Source: Sciurus carolinensis (taxonomy: Eukaryota > Chordata > Mammalia > Rodentia > Sciuridae). Taken from it: a DNA stretch of 64,000 nt. How positions within the stretch are numbered: position 1 is the stretch's first letter; each line of letters begins with the position of its first letter. The translations under genes were made by a program, and so were the position numbers. The notes below the pieces were generated by a model. That model did not search any database. It was given only the letters and a program-made list of their open reading frames with translations, and was not told the DNA's origin. Shown piece after piece: positions 1 to 11,150 of this stretch. The stretch is taken from the NCBI RefSeq assembly GCF_902686445.1, contig NC_062213.1, positions 9,049,241 through 9,113,240 on the forward strand. The letters are read 5' to 3'.

Positions 1-599
1 TTAACCCCTTGCTGTCTCATCTACCTAACTCTCAGTCCATGGTGTGGTGCCTGACACAGGAAAGGTACCTACATGGGTGATCATGGGTTAACTGCTGAAT
101 GGTGGAATTTGTTTTTCGAATTTCAAAGCGTTGCAGGCACACAGTAATGATTCAAACAGTACAGAAAGCTCCTGGTGGAATTGAAAGCTGTCCCCTCCCC
201 AGTCTTAATGCCACTATTCAGAAACTGCCTCTTTCATACCATTCCTGCTCTTGGTTATTCCATTGTTGGCCTGTGGGCTCCAGGTGCTGTGCTTAAACTG
301 TGTTTCCTGATTGATTGCTTCCCCTTCTCCCTCTGTCCTCTTCCCGGCATTCGATAGTTCCGTCTGCTGTCTTTACCACTCTAATAATAAGCTTAAACTC
401 CTTTTTCTATTTCGTTTGATGGTTTATTAAATTTACCTTCCCTTTCTTCATTTTTCCTCCCCCGCAACCGCCATCGCCTCATTCTGAAGACGACTTTCCA
501 CACTGTTGCTGTTCATAGTTATATTATGTTCTTCCCCCTAATCAAGTCATTCTAATGATTTTCTTTATCCTTACTTCAAAATAATATGCCCCTTCTCCA
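1..599. other. Unassigned non-coding stretch
   Basis: No gene or repeat recognised. The second half is pyrimidine-rich. Open frames are no longer than about 65 codons and have no recognisable domain. Confidence 0.5.
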
Positions 600-760
600 A
601 CCCTCTGATCTTCACCTCACCATCCTTGGCCCATCCAGGCCTGCCCTGCCCTTCAAGACCCAAGAGCCCCTTGTCCTCTGCTGGGAAGGCTTCCAGACAA
701 GCCTGCTCCTCCTTCCTTTCAAGCCTGTTTTCTCTGCTGTGTCCTAAATCATCATGAAGA
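600..760 (+). mobile_element. L2 LINE fragment (3' region)
   Basis: The text resembles the L2 3' region: a run on 'cccttcaagaccc', then a 'gaaggcttccagacaagcc' block that parallels the L2 consensus phrase around 'gaagccttccctgac'. Divergence is high, as expected of a mammal-wide relic. The match is from memory and the ends are approximate. Confidence 0.5.
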
Positions 761-2870
761 AAGGGCAGCTGGGAGCTGACTCAGGGACTGTCCCAAGCAC
801 TCTGTGTATAAAAAGAAATATGGTCTTGTAAGCTAAGTAAATCAGGAGGCAACATTTTTCTTTGTAGACACAGATTAGACTTAATAGAGTGAATTAGTAA
901 ATCCAGAAAGGGGCCTGACTTGGAGCCAAGACCATCATTTTTATAACAATGAGATGCTTCTAAGGCTAATTCAGTTGTCCTCAGAGCTTCTAGGTTCACT
1001 GAGGAAGCAGCCACTGCAGGAGACACGGGCAAGCAGAAACACCTTGGGTTTTGCAATATCATTAACTCGGCCCTGGAAAACTGGACTCCTGGGTCCCTGA
1101 CTCGAATCTTCCAGTTGTTGGCTGGACAACCACACGCAAATGGGCTTAATCTCTCTGAACTTCTCCAAGAACTTGAGAGGTTTGGGGTCATTCCCCAGGT
1201 CACTTTATACCTAGCAGGCAATGCTATCATTTCCTTGGTAAAGATGCTGAGGTCTCCTTTCCCTACAGGTCACATGTGCTCTCAAGGATGAAGGGACTCC
1301 TGGTGACTTGCTTCATGCACATCGGTTGTTGAATGCACCTAGCCCTTACTCTCATTTCTTTTGGCGATCTATGATTATTCTATAGGAACATATTGGAGGG
1401 GCTGACCACGACTCTCATCCCTGGATTGAGCGTATGATTTGGTCTCAGCCAACTAGCATGTTCCAACCACCCAGCCACAAATCTCACTCTAAGAAGGGAA
1501 AGGACCCAGCAGTGATTCAAGCTGTTTCTCAGATACTCTTGGGGAGACACCTCGATACTGAGATTATAGTACAGAGAATCATCTGTATTGATTGAATCCT
1601 CCTGAAAATAGATCCTGAGAGGAGAATTGGATTCTGGTCATTTATTTGGGAAATCTCCCAGGAAGAAGGAAAAAGGAAGTAGGGAAAGTAATGAGAGGGA
1701 AAAAGGAAAACCCAATGTCAGGGTGTGTTTTCATGTCTCAGCACAATAACCAGCAAGATTTGATTCAGTCAGAATATTGCCACACCCTGAGGCCTGTCCA
1801 CTGAAGAATGGGAGGCTAGGGACATCCATCCACACAGCTCTGTCTTTCTGCTGATGGCAAGTCCCCCACACTATAGGGCTACCCTTGCATTTAGACCAAC
1901 AAGGCTCTTGCAACACTAAAGGCTCTGTGTGCAAAAAGTACAGTCTTGACTTGCACTAAGCACTGCGTGTGGGATGCTCTCAGTGGGCAGTGAGGATGAG
2001 CTCCCCCAGGGCTGATGGCATCAGAGAGCGCACAGGCTCTGCAAGCCTGTTCACAGGAGAGAGCAAGGAGTGAGAGGAAGCCTACAGCTACCTGATTTCC
2101 CATGATTCCAAATCCCTTGTCGTTCCAGGGAGGAATTGGGGAAGGGTTGGAGGGAAATCAGGTTTATTTCAGTAGTAGGTCTGTGGTCTTCCTTCTGGCA
2201 AAAGAAGAAGAATTCAGAGTGGAGGAGTGGCACCCTAGTTCATATGAAAATGTGCAGACAAGAATTTTAGCCCACTAGGCAGGGGTCAATATGTGGTCAA
2301 AGTATAAACCTGCAGAAAGCAGTACTGAAACTAATTCAGAGATGCTCACATAGAACCTTGGGCCTTGAAATCATTGGCTTGCATGTCTACCTCTTGCACT
2401 AGAATAGGAACGCTTTGCGGGTAGCAACTGTGCCCTCAATATCTTCATCACATGGTGACCATCAATGTCCTGCCCTGAGTGTCTTCTCATAAAGTAAGTA
2501 GACCATTTTGTGTGAGTGTAACTGTTGCTCTACAAGCCTGTGCAGAATGCAGCCATCAGGGAAGAGCCAGCCTCTGTCAGGAGGGAGTGAGGGAGAGTGA
2601 TGCATTTGTGACAACCAACTAGGGGGCTGTGGGGTGGGCGGTCACCTGACTCCAACTGGTGTTGGCACAAGACGTGTAGGGGTGGGCTGAAAGGTGCAGG
2701 TGGAGAGGTGGACCTTCTGGTCAGTGATAACCGTAGTGAACCTGGGAAGGCATGACTTCGCTGGGTTTCCTTGAGAAAGATTTCAGCAGTGTGGCATGGA
2801 AAGTAGGGTTCAGATGGGGCAGGAGGAGGGTGACCGCTGCAGGGGCCAGGAGCACCAGCTCCCTGATTCT
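761..2870. other. Unassigned non-coding stretch
   Basis: No gene is supported. The longest frame is 149 codons on the minus strand (781-1230), with no domain, compositional bias or splice context. No repeat family was recognised with confidence; old degraded repeats may be present. Confidence 0.45.
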
Positions 2871-2874
2871 AAAC

Positions 2875-2965
2875 TTCAACTCCTACTGAGTAAACATAGA
2901 ACTCTCCAGGTGACCTTGGGAAAATTACTTGACCTGCCTGATCTCAGCTTCCCTGTCTCTAAACC
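2875..2965 (+). mobile_element. MIR SINE fragment
   Basis: It contains the MIR core pattern: 'aggtgaccttgggaaaatta' followed by a 'cttgacctgcctgatctcag' stretch, matching the tRNA-derived MIR core (gtgaccttgggcaagt..cttaacctc..cctcag). It is an ancient, truncated copy. Confidence 0.7.
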
Positions 2966-3698
2966 GCCTCACAGAAAAGTGTGCAGAGCAACTGAGCAGC
3001 ACACGGGAAGACGTGGCAGAGCGCCTCCCTAACGCCCGCGAACACGACGCCATGGCACGCACCCTCGGGTTCAAGGAACACATAGAGGGGAAGGAGACAC
3101 ACTGGGGTCTGGAGGAGTCCACGTACCAGCTGTGCAGTCTGGACTTCATCCCAGGAGGAGAGGTGCCTGTTCTCCAAGGCATGAGTGGCCTGATGTGAGC
3201 TCTCTTAGGCTATTTGCTGAACATGTGAAAAAAGGCTGGAAAGGGAGAGTGTAGCGAGCTCAGAGGCAGAAAAGCAGTAGGACCAAAATTAATGTGAAAG
3301 GTGTTGAATGTCCTAAGTGAGGCAGTGATGCTAGCAGTAAAAAACCCAAGGTGCTGAGGAGGCGACACGGGAGGAAGAGCTGTCAGTGTGCGACCAACAC
3401 CAAGCAGGATGAACCCATGATTATAGAGTTTCTTCCACGTCCAGTGTGGGTAAGGGAAAGGGTTTCTGTCGGAGGGATGGGCAGGCTGTAAATTAATCAC
3501 AGGAAACTTATTTAATAGAAAAACCAGGGACATGACTGATCGAGCCATATTAATCTGGCTCTCATGGAAGGAAGAGTCCACCTGTCCTTTATTTATAGTT
3601 GTACAGGTAAAATAGGGACCAGGAGGAGCATCTTCTGTGAGAAACAGGATGGGATGGAGCTAAGGAAGCCATTTGCGCTAGCACATGGGGCACATGCC

Positions 3699-3777
3699 AT
3701 CCTATCCTGCAACCTCCGAGAGGTTGGCACTGTCCTCATACCCATTTGACAGAGGAGGGGAGATGAACCGGTATCAC
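3699..3777 (-). repeat. MIR-derived segment, copy A of a local pair
   Basis: This is a reverse-strand MIR core (the 'gaggttgg..cattt-acag..gagg' pattern). It is much closer to the segment at 4963-5039 than two independent MIRs should be. Over the best 51 bases (about 3727-3777) I count 5 differences, and both share non-consensus words such as 'ctgtcctcataccca' and 'agaggaggggag'. That suggests a local duplication or gene conversion rather than two separate insertions. Confidence 0.55.
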
Positions 3778-4129
3778 ATGACACATCCAGGACATGCAAA
3801 TTCTGGTGGTGAGCCACTCTGCATGGATACCACATGCCTCGGGCCATCTGGAACAATCGCTCAATGATTGCCAGTTCCTGAAAGCCAAATTTCCATGTCT
3901 GACAGCTCGACCAAGCCTGATTTTGCTATCATAGACGACTCCCCACACATTGTGTTGCTGGCGATTGGACCCGGAGTGGACCTTGGAAAGCACAAACCCC
4001 AGATGATATCTATGGAGGGTGTCCTCACTCCTAGGAAAGAACCATTCTGTTTGAAGACAAAGATGCCTGGAGCTGTTACGGTCAATCTGTGGCCAGTGTG
4101 GCAATAAAGCTCACACAGGGAATGTGGCA

Positions 4130-4300
4130 ACAGAAGCTAAGAAAAATGAAGTGAAGTGTTCTGTAGCCCAACACCCAGTGCCTGCCTGGTCTGCCCTCCT
4201 CCAGACTAATCGTCACATGAACTAATGACAATTGCTTTGTGTTTAAGCTGGCTAATGGTGGGGTTTTATGCTATGCCATAGCCATTATCTTGACTACTAT
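4130..4300 (+). mobile_element. MaLR/MLT1-like LTR 3' end
   Basis: The end of the segment, 'ttgctttgtgtttaagctgg' followed by a 'ggttttatgctatgccatag' block, parallels the conserved MLT1 3' end (gttgtttaagccac..tattttgttatggcagcc). The upstream part of the LTR is too degraded to define. Confidence 0.5.
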
Positions 4301-4613
4301 ACTTACTACTGGGTGGATCTGGATGATGAGGGATGAGGATAAATCAGGCAGTCCTGTGGTTCCGGCCTTTGTGGTCGGGTGGCTTATGAAGCCATTCATT
4401 CAGCTAAGGAACGCAGGAAGAGGTTTAGACTTGGGAATGGACCCTAAGCTGAGTATGTAATACATTATATTTGAGATACCAAACTGACACACATTCAGAA
4501 AAATCCAGTGAGTGATTTGACTCATAAATGGGGATCTGTGAATTTAGGACTGAGTTAGAGTAGCATCAGGATGCAGGGGTGAGTCGGAAGTGTGCCTGCG
4601 TGAGGCCACCCAT

Positions 4614-4628
4614 GTGGGGGGGGGGTGA
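4614..4628 (+). repeat. Poly-G run
   Basis: A run of about ten or more consecutive G residues follows 'ccatgtg'. It is a simple homopolymer and probably length-polymorphic. Confidence 0.8.
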
Positions 4629-4962
4629 GCACAGCAGACTGTAAGTCGGCAGAGACAGTTTAGAAGCCCCTGGAGTTGTTAAATGTGAGGGGATAGGACT
4701 AGGCGGAAAGTAATACAAATTAGATGGATCAGATAATCAGCTCTAAGAAATGAGATCGAAATCAAACTGCATTCCTTGAAGATTTCATTCCAGTGAACCA
4801 CAGGTCAAAGTAGCCCTCAGAAGAGAGATAAAACAGAACAGCTAACAACACCCACAATTCCTAGCAAACAAGGGCGCCACACACTTTACTGTTTGACCTT
4901 AACGAGGGCCCAAAGAGTGCGAGGAGAGAGCAGGACTGAGGAGGGCACACTGGGCAAAAGGC

Positions 4963-5039
4963 CTCCTATCCTCAGCCTCCTGAGGTCACACTGTCCTCAT
5001 ACCCACATAACAGAGGAGGGGAGGTGAACCAGTATCACA
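4963..5039 (-). repeat. MIR-derived segment, copy B of a local pair
   Basis: This is the partner of the segment at 3699-3777, in the same orientation and about 1.26 kb downstream. Both begin with 'tcctatcct' and end with 'gtatcaca'. Similarity fades on both sides, so the duplicated unit is short (about 80 bp). Confidence 0.55.
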
Positions 5040-5096
5040 AGGCTAGCCCACGGCAAAACCCAGGTCTACCTGATAAACCATTTGCTGTCTCCACTG

Positions 5097-5133
5097 TGAC
5101 ACGTGGAAAGATCCAAATTCTTTCCACGTGTCA
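5097..5133. repeat. Perfect 15-bp inverted repeat with CACGTG in each arm
   Basis: The left arm is TGACACGTGGAAAGA (5097-5111), the loop is TCCAAAT (5112-5118) and the right arm is TCTTTCCACGTGTCA (5119-5133). The arms are exact reverse complements. Each holds a CACGTG E-box (5100-5105 and 5125-5130), 25 bp apart. The sequence could form a hairpin or bind two bHLH dimers. No function is shown. Confidence 0.9.
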
Positions 5134-5364
5134 AAATAACAATTTGTATACATGTTTGTATCTTATTTGCATGTTTCTAGTGGCAGATTCTGTGACTCAT
5201 TTTCTAATTATGAATTTCACAAGCAAACTAGCATCATGCATTATGAGTGAGAGTTGTTTAATAATTGCCTACAAGCAAAAGAAACTTTCTATGAATCAGA
5301 GTTGGATATTTCAAAGATGGAGTCTTTATGATCATGATATTTTGGATAACTGTCAATCAGCTAT

Positions 5365-5715
5365 TCAGCCCCCTCGCCTACTTCCTGTGGGTGCTGGACT
5401 TGGCCATATGACTTGTTTTGATAATGAGATGCTAATAGACATGGAACAGGCAAGAGCTTGCACATTCTCATGTGAGTATGCTCTGCCTCTTGCATTCTCC
5501 CATTACCACGAGAAAGTCCTGCCCCAGGTGACCTGCAGGTCCCAGATGAATGACATACATGTTGGAGCAGGGCTCCAACTGACCTATGACCAGCAGGTTG
5601 AAGCAAAATCACCAGAGCTGCCAGTCGAGCAGTAAGTTTGAGGATGAAATGAAAACTCACCTTTATTGCCACTGTGTTCTGGGTAGTTACACTGCAGTAG
5701 CTGACTGATGGAATT
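5365..5715 (+). mobile_element. LTR-like ancient repeat (MaLR/MER type, family unassigned)
   Basis: The phrases 'ctctgcctcttgcattctcc', a 'gagaaagtcctgccccaggt' block and 'gatgaaatgaaaactcacct' near the 3' end followed by a 'gtagttacactgcagtagct' block parallel a common mammalian LTR-like repeat that ends in 'gtttgttac.cagca..agctaactga'. This explains the open frame of about 200 codons that runs through it, which I do not treat as a gene. Confidence 0.45.
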
Positions 5716-6899
5716 ATCCTTCATGAAGAGTATGCTCACTGATGATTCTGATTTATTAATTAGTTCAACTACTATTTATTTGGCAGTTAATGTGCTTGAC
5801 TCAGAATGCATTTATACCTTTTGCTAGATCATACATAAATGGAGTGTAATTTCTCATTTTTCTGATTGTACATATTATAGAATCACATCGGTCATAAGAG
5901 GTTAGTTAAGTGAAGCATTATACAATATTTTGCTACTGCTCTAACAGAGGGTACAGGAAGATATGGAAACCACGGTGGTATGGATTTATGGTCAGGGGAA
6001 GACCACTGGAAGAAGTAGGGTCCCGTCTGAAGAGAGAGTGAGATGAGAGACCAGGAAAGGAGGACATGGGAAGGAGAGAGTGGGAATGGAGGAGAGGCGG
6101 TCACAGAAGAAAAACAGGACAATGTGTGCCATGTCTCAGGGTACAGGGGAACAGAGACCGTTGGAGGACAGGAGCACTTTTCATCCAAAAACCTGAGGAA
6201 TGGCAAAGGGCTAGGTTCCAGAGGTGGCTGAACGCGGCTCGCATACATGATTGCAGGTCTTTTTAAAATGTTTTGACTTCATTCTGAGGGGATAAGAGGG
6301 TAGGAAATTGTCTTACTAAACTTAAAAGAATCCATGCATCTTCCTCTTCCAAAATTAAAAATAACGGTTTATGCAAATAATACATTTTGCAAATTTTAGG
6401 GTAAAATCAAAAAATTTTAAAAAGCCCCCCTTCCAAAATCAACACGCCCACTCTCACGATGAAGCCTGGAGCATTTCTAATTAGAGGGAGCCTGCTTCGT
6501 GTCCTGGTCAACCACCGAGGGCTGTGTGGGTCATTTAATGGTAGGGTACGAACGTGTGCTTCTCCTCGGCTCTTATTACTTGCTTCAGATGTTGCCATGG
6601 GTAACCAAAATCTGTTCCAGAAATTGGCAGTGCTTACAGAAAGACAGGCAATAGAAGGAGAAGAAAAATCTTTTCTCAAGATCCCCAGTTTTCCCATGAT
6701 CCTCCTCTGGGAGTCTCCTAAGATCCTAATCATCCCATGAGTGGCTCCACGAGGAGACTGTAAATCCCACCAGGTTCGGGCTGTCCCGCTCTTGCTCAGC
6801 CATGAACGCTTATTCAGTGACGCCGACAGTAATGATGATGATAATTAATTATCTAGACCGTATTTTTCCTTCAAAGGCAAATACAGAGGGAAAGTATGG
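5716..6899. other. Unassigned stretch, AT-rich in the middle
   Basis: No gene is supported. 5720-5900 and 6260-6420 are AT-rich. 6440-6700 has less repeat character and includes the RFX-like site at 6591-6605. Confidence 0.45.
6591..6605 (+). promoter_or_regulatory. Candidate RFX X-box
   Basis: GTTGCCATGGGTAAC fits the RFX consensus GTNRCC(0-3 nt)RGYAAC, with half-sites GTTGCC and GGTAAC and a 3-nt spacer. It lies in non-repetitive sequence. A single 15-bp match is weak evidence of function. Confidence 0.35.
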
Positions 6900-6987
6900 G
6901 CAGGAGGTAGGTTGGTGTGCATGGGGAATAGCTCAGTCCCTGGCACACAGTAGGAGCTCAATACTTGTTGACTACATGAATGAATGA
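6900..6987 (+). mobile_element. MIR/L2 3' end
   Basis: The segment 'ccctggcacacagtaggagc' followed by 'tcaatacttgttgactac' and 'atgaatgaatgaa' matches the shared MIR/L2 tail (gcctggcacatagtaggcgctcaataaat..). Confidence 0.75.
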
Positions 6988-9189
6988 AAGGGTGAAGGCC
7001 CTGCTGATGTACGTCGGCTGGCTGCTCCTCTTCCAGGCTGTGGGCTTCGTGATGACGTGGAGCAGGTCTCCTACCTCTCTGTGTCTTCGGAACCTATTGT
7101 GGCGCGTCACAGGTGACAGTCATCTGACGTGACAGGTAGGCAGACACTAAGGACTCAGTGAATGAGGAAATGGGTGAATTGGAAGTGAATTGCAAGTGTC
7201 TGCTAGCAGGAAACAGGCTGGAGTCCAGGGTTAAGGATGACAGATCAAAGGAAGTGGGGTGCGCACCGGAAGCAGAGGCCGGGGCCTGGGGACGCGGGCA
7301 GGCAGGAGAAGAGTGAGGAAGCAGGTGGAGGGTGGAGGAGCTGGTGTCCCCTGTGCTCCCCCAGGCCACCTGCAGCTCCAGCTTCTCAGCGCAGCCTCCT
7401 TTCTCCCTCCGTGGCTTCCTCCTCAGCCAGTAAGCCCCAGCCTGGATGTGGCACTGTGATATGTCAATTCTTTGTAGTGATGAAGACGAGGTTGACAATG
7501 TATGATGGCAGTAATCAGTTCCCTAGACCAGTTGTCTTCTGTTTTCCTTCTAAGGCAGATGAGAAGAGGTAGGCATGGGTGGGGGGAAGATGGGTCCCCC
7601 CTGCAGTTCTGTAGAAATGCTGGTTCCTTCAGGCAGTGACTCCACAGGAGATCAGGATGACGGACCCTTCCTGAGGTGGACTCCACCCATGCTCAAGCTG
7701 CCCGCCTGGCCCTCCTTTCAGAATACACAGCTGGGTCTCGCCACAGTTCATCTGGAAACAGAGCTGTGCTGATGTAGCTGGGACCCCCATCCCAGGCGGC
7801 TCAGGGCCCGGCACTCACAAGCTCACCCTGGAACTCTGGGTCCCATGGGGGTGCTCCCAGGGGAGCTTCGCAGTCCAGGCTTGACGTCCCCTCCATGGAG
7901 GTGGGGGAGAAAGATAAGCCTCTGGTGCAGAGACCCTCCTCCCAGCAGGCCTGTACAGGAAGGTCATGCGGGGCTTTGAGGGTGGCCGCTCACCACGTAA
8001 GGCTGCCCATGAGGGACTCTCTGGTTTTCTTTTTAGTGTGAACTGCCTGTCTGCCTGTAGTTCAGACATCAGACATGACCTCGGCTATGGGCAGCAGTGT
8101 TCACCTTCCCCTCATTCTGGAACCTTCCTCTTGGGCGAGGAGGCTCATTCTGGACTCTCCCAACCTGGAGATCAGAACTCCCTGAGAACAGGTCTCATGG
8201 TGTTAAAATGCCATCGTTCCTTCCTTCCCCCTGAGGGACAATCCTGGGATTGTCCAGGGACAATCCTGAGGTCAGCACCGGGTGGCTGTGAGGCATGTGA
8301 CAAGGAGTAGTGATGACATCTGGCACCTGCTGGACATCGGGAGGGGGCAGACTTAACCTTACCCCCCACGGAGACATTCCAAACAACAAAACACTGTAAC
8401 GTGCACACTATCATTCTGGTTTGTACTCCTTAAGAACAGATTAGAGTTTGGGGAATATTCCATAACTTTTCCTCTTTCTGCTGTCCATTAAGCAGTTAGG
8501 TAGAAAGGTAGGAATCATTCCTGGCCCTGTTAGCTCTCTCTTGCGCAGCTGGTTGTCCCCAGAGCCTGCCCTCAGATCTCTCTCCTCACAAGGACAATTA
8601 TGCCACATCATGTCTTCTCCTTCAGGAAGTGACATCCCAAGCTGTGACCTGGTCTGGAGTCTGGAGTCTGTCCTCCTCTCAGGGCCCTCTTCCTGCTCCC
8701 CCTACTCATCCTCTGCTCCCAGTTACTACCATCTAGAAGCTTCTCTCAGGAACGCATCTGCTCACTGAACATCACTAACTCATTGGCATTAGGTCTCAGG
8801 TCCTGAGTGAGCACCTACTGTGGAGGGAAATTCCATTTACTGGAAAGACTATGTCAAGCATGGTCCAGTAGGAGACTTCTGGGAGGGGCTAGAGAAGTGT
8901 GCTCCCCATTCAGCCCCAAGAAACCACATCATAGACTCAGCCATTCACCCTCTACATAAATCATGATTCAAACCTAAATGAATATCCTAAAACTATCATT
9001 AGAAATTGTTATAATGAGCAACCTCCAAGGTTTGGAGAAGTCACAGCTATAAATTATTACAGGAAGGGGAGAGGAGAGCCCAGGTAATGTCAGGGACCTA
9101 GAACAGTCCAGTGTGTAGAGCTGAGCCCTGCAGATCCACAGCCCAGATGTGAATGGAAGGAGCTTAAAATGCAGGGTTTTATGCGTACA
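6988..9189. other. Unassigned non-coding stretch
   Basis: No gene or confident repeat. Frames reach 134 codons on either strand without recognisable products. A small palindrome with an adjacent direct copy lies at 8236-8268. Confidence 0.4.
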
Positions 9190-9600
9190 CACATATTCAT
9201 GGGGGTGTTACTGACAAGCCAAGAGATGGAGGCGACAGGGGTCCTTTTACAGAATGAAGGGAGAAGCGCATTCTGACACATCCAGATGGGCCCTGAAAAT
9301 ACTATAGTTAGTGAAATAAATCTGATACAAAAGGACAGGCCTTGTTTGATACGCTCGTGGGAGGTGCCTGCAGCAGTCACATTCATGGGCACAGAAACTA
9401 GAGGGTGGCTGCCAGGGTCTGGGGAGAGGGCAAAGGGACCTATCACTTCATGAGCGTGGAGTTCCAGTCCTGCGAGGTGAAACCCTTTTGGAGATCCGTT
9501 GCACAAGGATGAGAACATTCTTAGCTCTCCTGCCCTGTGCCCTTGAAAAAGGTAAAACGGTCACTTATGTCATGTGCACTTACCTCCAGCTTTACGCAGG
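9190..9600 (+). mobile_element. L1 (L1M) 3' fragment
   Basis: It follows the order of an old L1 3' end: 'acaagccaagagatggaggc' (the '..agccaagatatggaagcaac' motif), 'tgaaataaatctgatacaaa' then 'aggac' (the '..agtgaaataagccagacacaaaaggac' motif), and 'attcatgggcacagaaacta' then 'gggtggctgccaggg'. Internal deletions are evident, and the copy is 5'-truncated and defective. Confidence 0.75.
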
Positions 9601-10139
9601 TGGATTTCTAAGGACCCTAAGGATGAACTTGGGAACAGGGTGGCAGCTGTATGTATATCCATAGCCGTGAGTCAGTCAGCACTGGACACAGCAGAAGAGA
9701 GGGTGGAGTGCATCTGGTGGTCTGGGGGAGGCAGAGGCTCTCTGGGGGGCCCCTTTACTCCTGGGGTTGAGATGAGCCAGCCCTGTGGACGACCAGCGAA
9801 GAGCATCGCAGTGGGACAGGCGGCAGGCGCCATGGATGGCTACTCAGAGTGTTCAAGGCAACCGGAGGCCGCTGAGAGTCTCCTCTAAAACCAGAGGGAG
9901 CCATTTTACATGTTAGAGTAGCATGGGAGTGTATGTGCTGCACTACAGCACAGAATAGCATTTACAAGGCCCAGACTGCCCTGACTAGGTAATGACCCTG
10001 GAAGTTCCTCCTCCTGGTGAGGCAGGAGGCAGCCTGAGCAAGGTCTGGCCTGACTCTAATGTGTCCATAAAGCCTGCAGGCTTCCAGAGCCCCGCCCCTG
10101 TAGAGCACGAAGCCTGGGATGGGATTAGTAACTGTGCTG

Positions 10140-10200
10140 CTGTGAGCAAGTGACTCATCCTCCCTGCCTCACTTTCCTCACCTGAAAGCCGAGGATGCTG
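10140..10200 (+). mobile_element. MIR fragment
   Basis: 'gctgtgagcaagtgactcat' followed by 'cctccctgcctcactttcct' matches the MIR core (gggcaagt.acttaacctctctgcctcagtttcctc). Confidence 0.6.
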
Positions 10201-11019
10201 ACAAAAGTCACTGGCGTCGTTGACGGCCATTGGTGAGTTGTCCTGCACTGGTAACAATGCCCGCCACGTGGCAGGAGTGGTTGGGCTGTTGGTTGTTGGT
10301 GTCCATGTGATTATGTTGGATTTCCAGGGCCACCGGAGGAGGCAGACACACAGCGGAATCTTTGTCCTCAATTTGGAGGTGAGGAGACATGAGCTCCCTC
10401 TGACAGGTAGAAAATGCACGCGCTCCGGCGAAGGACCTACCAGGGAAGCAGCGTGCAGAGCTGATGGCTGGATCTGCTTCGGGAATGGGCAGCATAGGAC
10501 AGAGGCTTGCCCGAGTGACCAGCACGCAGGGGAGGACCAGCTTTGTCTCAGCAGTGGTTTCTTTACACTTGTCCACTTGAGTCAGCTCTGCAGCAAACGT
10601 GGCCCTCCACCCGCCAACGGCTCAGTGTCTCTGGCGAAGTCACTAAAGCTCTGCAGGGCTCTGGGTTGCGACCCTTCACCTCTGTGGGCTTCAGCACGGG
10701 CCCGCGGCTGCTCTTCTGGGGTGCAGGCTTGGAAGTCAGCTGGCTGGCCCTCCCCAGCCTTGGCCTCCCCCTTGTGCAATGGAGACTGAGTCCCACCAGC
10801 CGCCAGGTGTCCCATGTATCATCAGTGCGTGTCCTTCCCATTCTTTCTGGAGCTCATACCAAAGCTCAGACAAGTGAGCAGCTGAAGGGGAGGGTCTAGA
10901 GTCCAGAGCAGCTCCAACTCTCTCAGGTTCCCCTTAACTCTGGCAGGACAGATGCCCGAGTCATTGGGGAAATTCAGTAGGAAGCCACTTGTCTGTCACA
11001 GCACCTTCCTGGGCAGTTA

Positions 11020-11150
11020 GTCTTTGCAAGAGTTTTACTAGATGAGAGCTGTTACTATCTCCATTTTACTGATGAGGAAAACGAGGCTCAGGCATGCAGG
11101 GAACCCCAAGAGTAGAGCAATGCCCCAGATTAGCTTTACAGTACCACTCA
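11020..11150 (-). mobile_element. MIR fragment (reverse)
   Basis: 'ctccattttactgatgagga' followed by 'aaacgaggctcagg' is the reverse complement of the MIR '..cctcagtttcctcatctgtaaaatggg' segment. Confidence 0.75.

Noticed and set aside
5024..5635. Plus-strand open frame of 203 codons
   Set aside because: It begins in a MIR-derived segment, runs through the twin-E-box hairpin and ends in an LTR-like repeat. It has no domain or compositional signature of a protein.
10220..10789. Plus-strand open frame of 189 codons in GC-rich DNA
   Set aside because: Overlapping frames exist on both strands, no family is recognisable, and a MIR lies directly upstream. Stop codons are simply sparse in GC-rich sequence.
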